A stretch of DNA of 6,607 nucleotides from an uncultured Lachnospiraceae bacterium (GCA_945788595.1 CALZMS010000053.1:1-6607), one strand, 5' to 3'. Positions 1-6,214 are shown, counted from the first letter of the stretch. Translations and numbers: made by a program. Notes: generated by a model not told the origin, from the sequence alone.

Positions 1-11
1 GGCCGTCCCAT
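1..11 (-). CDS. Possible first codons of a further gene, cut by the window edge
   Basis: Seventeen bases after the PurF-like stop there is an ATG at 11-9 on the minus strand, preceded by a purine-rich AGAGAG at a plausible distance and followed by codons for Gly and Arg before the window ends. No terminator lies between, so a cotranscribed gene could begin here. Three codons cannot identify anything. Confidence 0.25.
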
Positions 12-28
12 ATCACTCTCTAATTATT

Positions 29-1435
29 TTATTCCTCACCATTCCAGCAGTAAGTACAGAGCATCTCCGGATCAATACCCACAGCCTCCACCATATCATC
101 CAGACGATGATACCGAAGAGAAGTGAAATTCATCTCCTTACGGATCTCCTCCACCATAGTCTCATACTCTTTACTGTCCGGATCCGTATATTTCTTCAAA
201 GTCTCCTCTGAGACATTATCTCCCTCGAGACGAGCGATCACTCTGCGGGTGATAAGATCCATCTCCGATGCAGAACGGGAGAAGTTTAAGAACTTACAGC
301 CATACACAAGCGGCGGACATGCCGGACGGATATGCACCTCTTTGACACCGCTCTGGTACAGAAACTCCGCAGTCTCCCGAAGCTGCGTACCGCGAACGAT
401 AGAGTCATCGATCAGCACGATTCTCTGATCTTTGATCAGATCATGCACAGGAAGCATTTTCATCTTGGCAATCAGATTTCTCTTCTCCTGGATCGTCGGC
501 ATGAAAGAACGGGGCCAGGTGGGTGTATACTTGATAAACGGACGTGAAAAAGGCACGCCGGACTCATTAGCATATCCTACAGCATGGGCCGTACCGGAAT
601 CCGGAACGCCGGCCACGATGTCAGCTTCCACATCATCACGCTTTGCCAGAGCCTTACCACAGCGGTAACGCATTCTCTCCACGCTCATTCCCTCATAGGA
701 GGATGACGGATAACCATAATAGATCCACAGGAAAGTACAGATTTTCATCTTCTTGCCCGGCTGAACCAGTGTCTGGACGTGATCAGCGTCAAACACAACG
801 ATCTCACCCGGTCCCAGCTCTCTGTAATCCTGATAGCCGAGATTCAGATAGGCAAAGCTCTCAAAGCTGGCACAGTAAGCGCCATCTTTTTTGCCGATGG
901 CCACCGGTGTACGTCCCAGTCTGTCTCTGGCCGCATACACGCCCTTTGGTGTCATCAGAAGAATAGTCATAGATCCGTCGATCAGCTCCTGGGCATAACG
1001 GATACCGTCCACCAGATGCTCCTTCTGGTTGATAATAGCAGCTACCAGCTCTGTCGGGTTGATATCCCCACCGCTCATCTCCAGAAAGTGGGTCTTACTG
1101 TCTTCAAAAATCTTATCGCAGATTTCTTTTGTATTGTTGATCTTTCCTACGGTAGTAATAGCAAATGTACCATGATGTGACCGAACGATCAGCGGCTGTG
1201 GCTCATAGTCTGAAATACAGCCGATGCCGAAATAGCCCTTCATCTCATGCACATCTTTTTCAAATTTTGTACGGAAAGGCGCGTTCTCAATATTATGGAT
1301 TGAGCGGTCAAATCCCTTCTCTCCATAAACCGCCATACCGCCTCTGCGGGTTCCCAGATGGGAATGGTAGTCCGTACCAAAAAACAGATCAAATACGCAG
1401 TCCTCATGTGAAGCTACGCCAAAAAATCCTCCCAT
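29..1435 (-). CDS. PurF-like amidophosphoribosyltransferase paralogue lacking the catalytic cysteine
   Basis: A 468 aa protein related to glutamine PRPP amidotransferase (PurF), which makes phosphoribosylamine in the first step of purine synthesis. The N-terminal Ntn glutaminase-like domain covers about 1-225 and the phosphoribosyltransferase domain about 250-400. The transferase side looks intact: VPDSGTAHAVGYA at 278-290 and the PRPP loop VLIDDSIVRGT at 340-350. Cys233, Cys380, Cys460 and Cys463 (CTYC) match the four Fe-S ligands of Bacillus-type PurF. The glutaminase side is degenerate. PurF needs a cysteine exposed at the mature N-terminus (CGVFG-type); this protein begins MGGFFG, with Gly in its place. 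The oxyanion-hole HNG motif reads TVG (95-97), and the QHRGQ motif reads TRRGG. Glutamine hydrolysis is therefore unlikely. It may use free ammonia, receive ammonia from a partner, or have another role. A conventional purF elsewhere in the genome is expected. It has its own promoter and is not part of the spoIVB unit. Confidence 0.88.
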   Translation of the reverse strand: MGGFFGVASHEDCVFDLFFGTDYHSHLGTRRGGMAVYGEKGFDRSIHNIENAPFRTKFEKDVHEMKGYFGIGCISDYEPQPLIVRSHHGTFAITTVGKINNTKEICDKIFEDSKTHFLEMSGGDINPTELVAAIINQKEHLVDGIRYAQELIDGSMTILLMTPKGVYAARDRLGRTPVAIGKKDGAYCASFESFAYLNLGYQDYRELGPGEIVVFDADHVQTLVQPGKKMKICTFLWIYYGYPSSSYEGMSVERMRYRCGKALAKRDDVEADIVAGVPDSGTAHAVGYANESGVPFSRPFIKYTPTWPRSFMPTIQEKRNLIAKMKMLPVHDLIKDQRIVLIDDSIVRGTQLRETAEFLYQSGVKEVHIRPACPPLVYGCKFLNFSRSASEMDLITRRVIARLEGDNVSEETLKKYTDPDSKEYETMVEEIRKEMNFTSLRYHRLDDMVEAVGIDPEMLCTYCWNGEE

Positions 1436-1440
1436 AGTCA

Positions 1441-1448
1441 TCCTCCTT
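1441..1448 (-). promoter_or_regulatory. Ribosome binding site of the PurF-like gene
   Basis: AAGGAGGA is a near-consensus site five bases before the ATG at 1435. The longer in-frame ATG at 1477 would overlap the -10 box and could not be on the transcript, so the start is fixed at 1435. Confidence 0.88.
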
Positions 1449-1475
1449 TTTTTGTAAGCATTGTTCCCAATGTCC

Positions 1476-1504
1476 AATATAATGGATTGACATTATTTTT
1501 TCAA
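1476..1504 (-). promoter_or_regulatory. Sigma-A-type promoter of the PurF-like gene
   Basis: On the minus strand the -35 is TTGAAA (1504-1499), the spacer is 17 bp and the -10 is TATATT (1481-1476). Transcription would start near 1469 and leave a leader of about 33 bases before the ATG at 1435. An inverted repeat GGATTGA-N10-TCAATCC (1484-1507) overlaps the -35 and spacer and could be an operator. The leader is too short for a purine riboswitch, and I see no PurR-type CGAA box. Confidence 0.7.
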
Positions 1505-1507
1505 TCC
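1484..1507. repeat. Inverted repeat over the promoter, possible operator
   Basis: Perfect 7 bp arms, GGATTGA at 1484-1490 and TCAATCC at 1501-1507, flank 10 bp. The arm centres are 17 bp apart, which suits a dimeric repressor contacting one DNA face less well than 10 or 20 bp would. It overlaps the -35 box of the minus-strand promoter and a promoter-like TTGACA on the plus strand. Confidence 0.45.
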
Positions 1508-1585
1508 GCATATTATCTACTTTTTTTTCAGAATTGTATAAAAAATAGTTCATTTGCCGATTTTCTTTCCACTATTATTTATTTC

Positions 1586-1603
1586 TAATAAGTATTAATA
1601 AGT
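1586..1603. repeat. Short tandem repeat TAATAAGT x2
   Basis: Two identical octamers, 1586-1593 and 1596-1603, repeat with a 10 bp period (one helical turn) in the spacer upstream of the PurF-like gene's promoter. It could be a paired binding site, but such AT-rich repeats also arise by chance. Confidence 0.3.
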
Positions 1604-1630
1604 TAGCAAATAATTACTCTAAAATCACTT

Positions 1631-1671
1631 AAAAAGCAGGCAATACAATGAATGAACATTGCATCACCTGC
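1631..1671 (-). terminator. Rho-independent terminator of spoIVB
   Basis: It begins six bases after the spoIVB stop. The 15 bp stem has arms 1657-1671 and 1636-1650 (base GCAGG / CCTGC, three G-U pairs) and a 6-base loop, followed on the minus strand by TTTTT at 1635-1631. Position, stem length and U-run all fit an intrinsic terminator separating spoIVB from the PurF-like gene. Confidence 0.9.
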
Positions 1672-1677
1672 TCTCAA

Positions 1678-2730
1678 TTATCCCGCCGCCTCCAGCATAT
1701 TCTCAATAAAAACTCCATATCCTTTCGTCGGATCATTGACAAACACATGGGTCACTGCGCCCACCAGTTTCCCGTCCTGCAGGATCGGAGCCCCGCTCAT
1801 GCCCTGGATGATGCCTCCGGTCTTAGTCAGCAGCTGTTCGTCTGTAACCCGGATCACAAAGCTTTTATTCTTCTCTTCCGTCGTTTTCTTAATCTTTTCG
1901 ATTTTTATATCGTACTTTTTCACGCCATCTCCCACGTTACAGTAGATACAGGCATCTCCCGTATGCACCTGCTCACTGGAAGCCACCACCGCACTGGTGA
2001 CGCCGTTTACCGGTGTGGAAAGCTGGCCGAACACACCGCACTGGGTGTTCTTTTCGATGGTTCCCAGTCTCTCACTGTCTGCGTAGTAGATGCTGCCTTT
2101 GAGCTCGCCGGGAGATCCGCTCTGCCCTTTTTTTACTTCAAGAATTCCGGCCTTATACAGTGTTCCCCCGGACAGGCTGAGCAGGCTACCGCTTTCGCTG
2201 TCACTGATACCGTGCCCTAATGCCCCGAAACTGCCGTCTTCACTGATATAGGTCATGGTCCCTATACCCTGCAGGTCATCCCGTACCCACAGTCCCAGCT
2301 TATAGCTTCCGTCCTCTGTTTGTGCAGGATCAAGCTTATATTCGATGGTCTCTCCGTCCCGGAACACTGACAGTGTTACTTCATCTCCGTGATTTTTTCT
2401 CATCATGTTTATCAGCTGATTTTTCGTAAGTATTGTCTCATCATTGACTTTCCGGATATAATCCCCTGCTCTTGCGATATGCTCAGCAGGTGTCACCTGA
2501 TTTCCGCTACTGTCACTTAAGGTACCGATATCCGCCACCAGCACACCTTCTGTTTCCAGATACACGCCAATGGTTTCACCGGATATGGTAACTCTTTCTC
2601 CTGCCTGTACTGCTTTGCCTCCGGCTTTGTCCTTGGTATCTGCCGCTTCGGTATCCGTCGCGCAGACAGCCATGCTCATCAGCAGAAAAAACATGGCTGC
2701 CCTCCGCCGTCTTGGGCGTTCATCCCGCAT
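1678..2730 (-). CDS. spoIVB: SpoIVB sporulation serine peptidase (family S55)
   Basis: A 350 aa exported serine peptidase. In sporulation SpoIVB is secreted from the forespore into the intermembrane space, where it cleaves SpoIVFA to trigger pro-sigma-K processing in Bacillus. In this protein an Arg-rich n-region (RPRRRR, residues 6-11) is followed by a short hydrophobic stretch (about 12-24), which acts as a signal peptide or anchor. A PDZ domain covers roughly 50-135, and the S55 peptidase domain runs to the end. Catalytic elements: His173 in GALGHG, Asp297 in VTD, Ser312 in GMSGAP, and Thr327 in GAVTH. The spacing from Asp to Ser and Ser to Thr matches B. subtilis Asp363, Ser378 and Thr393 as I recall them. 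The protein is clearly shorter than the B. subtilis enzyme (about 426 aa), because almost nothing lies between the membrane segment and the PDZ domain. A terminator directly follows the stop. spo0A, often the next gene, is absent here. Confidence 0.93.
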   Translation of the reverse strand: MRDERPRRRRAAMFFLLMSMAVCATDTEAADTKDKAGGKAVQAGERVTISGETIGVYLETEGVLVADIGTLSDSSGNQVTPAEHIARAGDYIRKVNDETILTKNQLINMMRKNHGDEVTLSVFRDGETIEYKLDPAQTEDGSYKLGLWVRDDLQGIGTMTYISEDGSFGALGHGISDSESGSLLSLSGGTLYKAGILEVKKGQSGSPGELKGSIYYADSERLGTIEKNTQCGVFGQLSTPVNGVTSAVVASSEQVHTGDACIYCNVGDGVKKYDIKIEKIKKTTEEKNKSFVIRVTDEQLLTKTGGIIQGMSGAPILQDGKLVGAVTHVFVNDPTKGYGVFIENMLEAAG

Positions 2731-2739
2731 CTGACCACA

Positions 2740-2745
2740 TCCTTT
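2740..2745 (-). promoter_or_regulatory. Ribosome binding site of spoIVB
   Basis: AAAGGA lies nine bases before the ATG at 2730. The alternative in-frame GTG at 2793 has no purine-rich site in front. This supports the shorter start, which also places a positively charged segment and a hydrophobic stretch right at the N-terminus. Confidence 0.65.
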
Positions 2746-2840
2746 CCAAAGCCTGCAAAACTGACAGATGTCTGACAATACGGAATCTCTCACGATCTGA
2801 CATGACGATTTAAGAAATACCCTAAAACACTGTCAGACAA

Positions 2841-2880
2841 AGAAAGAGAATTCAATGTAAAATACATGAACTCTCTTTCT
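2841..2880. repeat. Long imperfect inverted repeat upstream of spoIVB
   Basis: The arms at 2841-2859 and 2863-2880 pair over about 18 bp, with one bulged base and one G-T pair (G-U in a minus-strand RNA), around a 3-base loop. The outer half of the stem is AGAAAGAGA / TCTCTTTCT. It is not followed by a good T-run on either strand. On the minus strand the next bases are TTGTCTGACA. It could be the distal end of recN transcripts or a 5' structure of the spoIVB mRNA, depending on where the spoIVB promoter is. Confidence 0.6.
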
Positions 2881-2981
2881 CTCTTAGTATATGACGATAT
2901 AAATTTAAAAAACTGACATTTTGAGACAAGGATGGCAGGTTGTGTCATCAGTTATTTTTTATCTATTCAGTGCTTCCACCA

Positions 2982-3048
2982 ATACTATACAAAAACCTAT
3001 AAAAACAACTGTTTTGATGCTATACAAAAAACCATAAAATTTACTGTT
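2982..3048. repeat. Imperfect tandem direct repeat, 32 bp units
   Basis: Two 32 bp copies, 2982-3013 and 3017-3048, are separated by 3 bp (period 35). By eye they agree at about 26 of 32 positions. Read on the minus strand, each begins AACAGT, has a T-rich centre and ends GTATAG(C/T)AT. The conserved GTATAG resembles the -35 element used by forespore sigma factors, but no matching -10 element was found. It may be a decayed duplication or paired binding sites. Confidence 0.6.
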
Positions 3049-3102
3049 CTAATGAAAATGGTACAAACACAAAACATTTTTTAACGTAAGTATCAGAAAG
3101 TG

Positions 3103-3120
3103 ATTCGGCATATGCTGAAT
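3103..3120. repeat. Near-perfect 18 bp palindrome after recN
   Basis: ATTCGGCATATGCTGAAT begins 12 bp after the recN stop and is symmetric except for one position. In a minus-strand transcript it would give a 7-position stem with one A-C mismatch and an ATAT loop. No U-run follows directly, so it is at best a poor terminator. It may instead be a protein-binding site or a chance palindrome. Confidence 0.4.
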
Positions 3121-3131
3121 ATCTAAATCTA

Positions 3132-4811
3132 TTACTTCTTACATTCCCTCGCTAGCCGCTTCATCTCCCGGGCATTTTCATACACTGCCTCGGTGATCTG
3201 GCTGCCTCCAAGCATTCTGGCCAGTTCCTCGCAGGTCTCTTCTTCCTGCAGTCTGCGCACGCTGGTTCTGGTCACACCTTCTTCCACGGATTTTTCAATT
3301 TCAAAATGACAGTCCGCCATAGCCGCTATCTGGGGCAGATGGGTAATACACAGCACCTGACAGCCACGGCTGATCAGCGCCATCTTCTCCGCCACCTTCT
3401 GGGCGGTACGTCCGCTGATACCGGTATCGATCTCATCAAAAATCAGCGTTCCGGTGTGTTCCTGCTCAGCCAGCAGTGTACGGATTCCCAGCATGATACG
3501 GGAAAGCTCACCGCCGGAAACTACCGCCGCCAGCTCGCGCATAGGTTCGCCGGGATTGGTAGAAATCAAGAAGGCTATGCTGTCCGTTCCGTTAGCCGAA
3601 AAATGCTGTGTTTTTTCAAAACGGATCTGGAAACGCACATCGTTAAAATTCAGATCTTTCAAATGCTCCGTCAGCTTCTTTTCGAATTCTGCAGCATTCT
3701 TTTTTCTCTGTTCACTGAGTCTTTCGCAGCTCTGGGTCAACTTTTTTTCGCAGACTTTACATTTCTGTGCCAGTTCAGCTTTATATTCTTCATAATGCTT
3801 CAATTTATCCAGTTCTATACGTTTTTCTTCCGCGTATTTCTGAATATCTTCCAAAGTATTGCCATATTTTTCCTTTAAATGATTGATCAGATTCAGCCGG
3901 TCGCTGACTGTGACAAATTCTTCCTTGGAAAAGGTAAGCTCCGACATATAGTCGGACAGATCCCGGTTAAAATCATTGATCAGACTGTCAATATCACTGA
4001 TAGTCTGTCCAAGCCCCTCCAGTCGTTCATCACAGGCTGTCACCGTCTGAAGTCTCTGCATGGCATAGCCGATCACAGATCCGGCACTATGCATTTCTTC
4101 GTAGCCGGTCATGGAATATACCTCTGTTAGTGCCTCTGTAATTTTCTGACTGTTCATCATACGGCGAAACTGTATCTCCAGATTCTCATCTTCACCTTTT
4201 TTCAAAGCAGCTTCCTCGATCTCATTGACTTCGAATTCCAGAAAATCCAGCTGGCGTTTTTTCTGCTCTTCATCAAGGCACAGCTCCTCCAGCTCTTTTT
4301 TGCAGTCTCTGTACCGAGCGTAGTCCTCTGCCACCGTTTTTTTCAGTTCTGCTGTCTTTTCCTGTCCATAATCGTCCAAATAATCCAGCTGACGATCTGT
4401 ATACAAAAGTGACTGGTGCTCATGCTGCCCATGGATATCCAGAAGCAGCGCGGCAGCTTTTCGCACTGCTGCCGCCGTGCACATCTCTCCGTTGATCTTA
4501 CAAATGCTGCGGTTTCCCTGCAGTCTGCGGCTGATGATGATCTGTCCGTCCTCAGGCACAATATCCATCTCTGCCAGTTCCTCGGCAATTTGGGGATCCT
4601 CCACCTCAAACACCAGCTCTGCCAGCGCATACTCTGCCCCTTCCCGGATCACATCCCGGGAAGTTTTTTTGCCGAGAGCCATGCCCACGGAACCGATCAG
4701 AATAGATTTACCTGCTCCCGTCTCACCGGTCAGTACGTTTAAGCCCGGTCCGAATTCTACTTCTGCCTCATCGATCAGGGCCATATTTTTCACATGTACG
4801 TGTGTCAGCAT
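3132..4811 (-). CDS. recN: DNA repair protein RecN
   Basis: A 559 aa SMC-like ATPase (B. subtilis RecN is of similar length) that acts early in repair of double-strand breaks, tethering DNA ends with RecA. Walker A is GETGAGKS at residues 29-36. The conserved IHGQHEH follows at 126-132. A long charged alpha-helical, coiled-coil region covers roughly 150-380. The C-terminal half of the ATPase has the ABC signature VSGGELS at 431-437, Walker B TLIFDE at 455-460, DTGISG at 462-467 and the THLPQ switch at 490-494. All catalytic elements are present. The start ATG is 5 bp after the argR stop with only a weak Shine-Dalgarno sequence (GGACGG), which suggests translational coupling. I see no LexA-type box (GAAC-N4-GTTC) near argR or nadK, so SOS control is not evident locally. 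Confidence 0.97.
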   Translation of the reverse strand: MLTHVHVKNMALIDEAEVEFGPGLNVLTGETGAGKSILIGSVGMALGKKTSRDVIREGAEYALAELVFEVEDPQIAEELAEMDIVPEDGQIIISRRLQGNRSICKINGEMCTAAAVRKAAALLLDIHGQHEHQSLLYTDRQLDYLDDYGQEKTAELKKTVAEDYARYRDCKKELEELCLDEEQKKRQLDFLEFEVNEIEEAALKKGEDENLEIQFRRMMNSQKITEALTEVYSMTGYEEMHSAGSVIGYAMQRLQTVTACDERLEGLGQTISDIDSLINDFNRDLSDYMSELTFSKEEFVTVSDRLNLINHLKEKYGNTLEDIQKYAEEKRIELDKLKHYEEYKAELAQKCKVCEKKLTQSCERLSEQRKKNAAEFEKKLTEHLKDLNFNDVRFQIRFEKTQHFSANGTDSIAFLISTNPGEPMRELAAVVSGGELSRIMLGIRTLLAEQEHTGTLIFDEIDTGISGRTAQKVAEKMALISRGCQVLCITHLPQIAAMADCHFEIEKSVEEGVTRTSVRRLQEEETCEELARMLGGSQITEAVYENAREMKRLARECKK

Positions 4812-4816
4812 ATATT

Positions 4817-5272
4817 CTACCGTCCATTCAACATCTTATCTATCTGCAGCATTACCTGTTGTGCGATCTCCGGGGATTTAGTCGCGCACATGATGGTGTT
4901 ATCTCCGGCAATACAGCCAATGATATCCCGTATCTTCAGTTCATCCAGCGCTGCCGCCACCGCCATGGCCATACCGGAAACCGTATGGATGATCAGCAGA
5001 TTCTGTGCTGTGTCCATACCTGAAAATCCGTTTTTCAACACCTGTATATATTTACCACCCAGCTCCTGCTGCGCTTCTTTCTGCACAATATAGTGCGAGC
5101 GTCCGTTCGGACCGGCTGTTTTGGTCAGTTTCAGCTGCCGGATATCTCTCGATACGGTAGCCTGGGTAACCTGGAATCCTTCCGCCTGCAGCCGTTTTGC
5201 CAGTTCCTCCTGGGTCTCGATCTGCTCTCTGGAAATCAGTTCCAAGATCTTGTCATGTCTAGCCAGTTTCAT
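4817..5272 (-). CDS. argR: Arginine repressor ArgR/AhrC
   Basis: A 151 aa transcription regulator of the ArgR/AhrC family, which represses arginine biosynthesis and often activates arginine catabolism when bound to L-arginine as a hexamer. Residues 1-60 form the winged helix-turn-helix, with the recognition segment QATVSRDIRQL at 37-47. Residues 75-150 form the oligomerisation and arginine-binding domain, with the signature GMAMAVAAALDEL near 100-112 and GCIAGDNTIM at 119-128. The family usually has two acidic residues in a row here (GDD). The second is Asn125 in this protein (codons GAT AAC), which may alter effector binding. The ATG at 5272 is preceded by a G-run (5278-5283), a modest ribosome binding site. 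It is 5 bp from recN, the conserved argR-recN pair. Confidence 0.96.
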   Translation of the reverse strand: MKLARHDKILELISREQIETQEELAKRLQAEGFQVTQATVSRDIRQLKLTKTAGPNGRSHYIVQKEAQQELGGKYIQVLKNGFSGMDTAQNLLIIHTVSGMAMAVAAALDELKIRDIIGCIAGDNTIMCATKSPEIAQQVMLQIDKMLNGR

Positions 5273-5302
5273 CTTTTACCCCCGACAAAAATATGATGTT
5301 TC

Positions 5303-5323
5303 GTATCTGTTCTCTGCAGATAC
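5303..5323 (-). repeat. Small hairpin between nadK and argR
   Basis: A perfect 7 bp inverted repeat (GTATCTG / CAGATAC) with a 7-base loop lies 18 bp after the nadK stop. A T-run comes about 11 bases later on the transcript strand, not directly after the stem. It could be a weak attenuator or an RNA-processing site ahead of argR. A symmetrical DNA-binding site is also possible, but it does not match the ARG box consensus that I know. Confidence 0.35.
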
Positions 5324-5341
5324 CGTTTATGTTCTGAGCTG

Positions 5342-6205
5342 TTACGTATTGCTCATTTTCTTTCGCAGTGTTTCCAGAAAGCTCTGGTTACTGATCTTTA
5401 CGATACGTGTATTTTGCTGGGCACGCCGGATATCGATCCGGTCTCCTGTCACCATACGGATGCTGGTATCTCCGTCAAAGGAAACCATACCTTTTTCCTC
5501 TTCGCCGTCCCGACCCGGTCCAATTTCCACACTGATTTTGTCATCCGCGGATAGCACAATACTGCGGGTATTCAGCGTGTGAGGTGCCAGCGGCGTCATC
5601 ATCAAAAGGGAAGCTGACGGTGCAATAATGGGGCCTCCCGCTGACAGGCTGTAGCCCGTGGATCCCGTAGGTGTGGAGATAATAATACCATCCGCCTTGT
5701 AGGAAGTCAGATACTGCTCGTTGACAAAACTGAGGAAATTCACTACCCGGAAGGAACCCTCACGACCGATCACGATATCGTTCAGCGCCAGGTCACTGGC
5801 AATCTGTTTTCCCTTGTGAAACACCGTTCCCGTCAGCATCATCCGGCTCTCTATGGTATAATCATCTGCCAGCAGATGATCCAGCGCCGGAAGCACCATA
5901 TGCCGGTCGATCTCCGCCAGATATCCCAGAGTGCCAAGATTAATGCCAAGAAGCGGAATATCTCTGTCCACCACATCTCTGGCTGCCTGCAAAAGTGTAC
6001 CGTCTCCGCCCAGAACTATAATACAATCTGTATCTTCCGGAATCTGGCTGGCGTCTGTGTAATGGTATTTGCCTTCCTGGCTGCGGTGCTTGGTATTCAT
6101 CACAGTGCAGCTGCAGCCATGGGCTTTTACGTAGTCCACGATCTGATTGGTCACTTCCAGATCTTTATCTTTTATATCATTTGTGATAATCGTAAACGCT
6201 TTCAT
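5342..6205 (-). CDS. nadK: NAD kinase (ATP-NAD kinase)
   Basis: A 287 aa protein that phosphorylates NAD to NADP in the cytoplasm. The family signatures are in order: GGDGT at residues 66-70 (catalytic Asp and phosphate loop), GINLGTLGYL at 87-96, NE at 162-163, ADG at 171-173, TPTGSTGY at 178-185 and SAGGPI at 188-193. Length and architecture are normal for bacterial NadK. The frame is open further upstream (ATG codons at 6244 and 6229), but I chose the ATG at 6205. It has GGAG five bases in front and begins MKAFTIITND, a usual NadK start with a beta strand. It lies between tlyA and argR, the standard clostridial order. A 69 bp gap follows before argR. No key residue is missing. Confidence 0.96.
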   Translation of the reverse strand: MKAFTIITNDIKDKDLEVTNQIVDYVKAHGCSCTVMNTKHRSQEGKYHYTDASQIPEDTDCIIVLGGDGTLLQAARDVVDRDIPLLGINLGTLGYLAEIDRHMVLPALDHLLADDYTIESRMMLTGTVFHKGKQIASDLALNDIVIGREGSFRVVNFLSFVNEQYLTSYKADGIIISTPTGSTGYSLSAGGPIIAPSASLLMMTPLAPHTLNTRSIVLSADDKISVEIGPGRDGEEEKGMVSFDGDTSIRMVTGDRIDIRRAQQNTRIVKISNQSFLETLRKKMSNT

Positions 6206-6210
6206 AGTTT

Positions 6211-6214
6211 CTCC
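6211..6214 (-). promoter_or_regulatory. Ribosome binding site of nadK
   Basis: GGAG lies five bases before the ATG at 6205. The in-frame ATGs further upstream (6229, 6244) have nothing comparable, so this site decides the start and shortens the longest open frame from 300 to 287 aa. Confidence 0.75.

Larger units (their letters stand above)
2731..3131. other. AT-rich gene-free region between recN and spoIVB
   Basis: These 401 bp carry no convincing gene. They hold the palindrome after recN, a 32 bp imperfect direct repeat, an imperfect hairpin at 2841-2880 and five CTGACA/TGTCAG hexamers. spoIVB homologues are made in the forespore (sigma-G, partly sigma-F), so a sporulation promoter is expected here. 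The best partial match I found on the minus strand is a TATACTA (-10-like, compare CATNNTA of sigma-G) at about 2886-2892, without a fitting -35 element. I therefore do not call a promoter. Confidence 0.6.

Noticed and set aside
1459..1472. CATTG-N4-CAATG hairpin near the start of the PurF-like leader
   Set aside because: The predicted transcription start falls inside the far arm, so the stem could not form fully in the RNA. It is short enough to be chance.
1436..1630. Purine riboswitch or PurR site expected for a pur gene
   Set aside because: No riboswitch core or CGAA-type PurR box is visible, and the predicted leader is only about 33 bases.
1648..2220. A 190-codon plus-strand open frame opposite spoIVB
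   Set aside because: It starts inside the spoIVB terminator and lies wholly antisense to a conserved gene with intact motifs, so it is a shadow frame.
2932..3084. A 50-codon open frame on the plus strand between recN and spoIVB
   Set aside because: It runs across the AT-rich repeat, its only purine-rich site touches the ATG, no promoter is convincing and the product resembles no family I know. Chance is more likely.
3306..4130. Long plus-strand open frames opposite recN
   Set aside because: They are antisense to a fully conserved RecN coding region, are repetitive in hydrophobic and Phe/Ser content, and have no ribosome binding site that would support them.
5273..5341. Possible ARG box or LexA box in the nadK-argR gap
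   Set aside because: I found no acceptable match to the ARG box (two CATGAAT-like half sites) or to GAAC-N4-GTTC in this interval.
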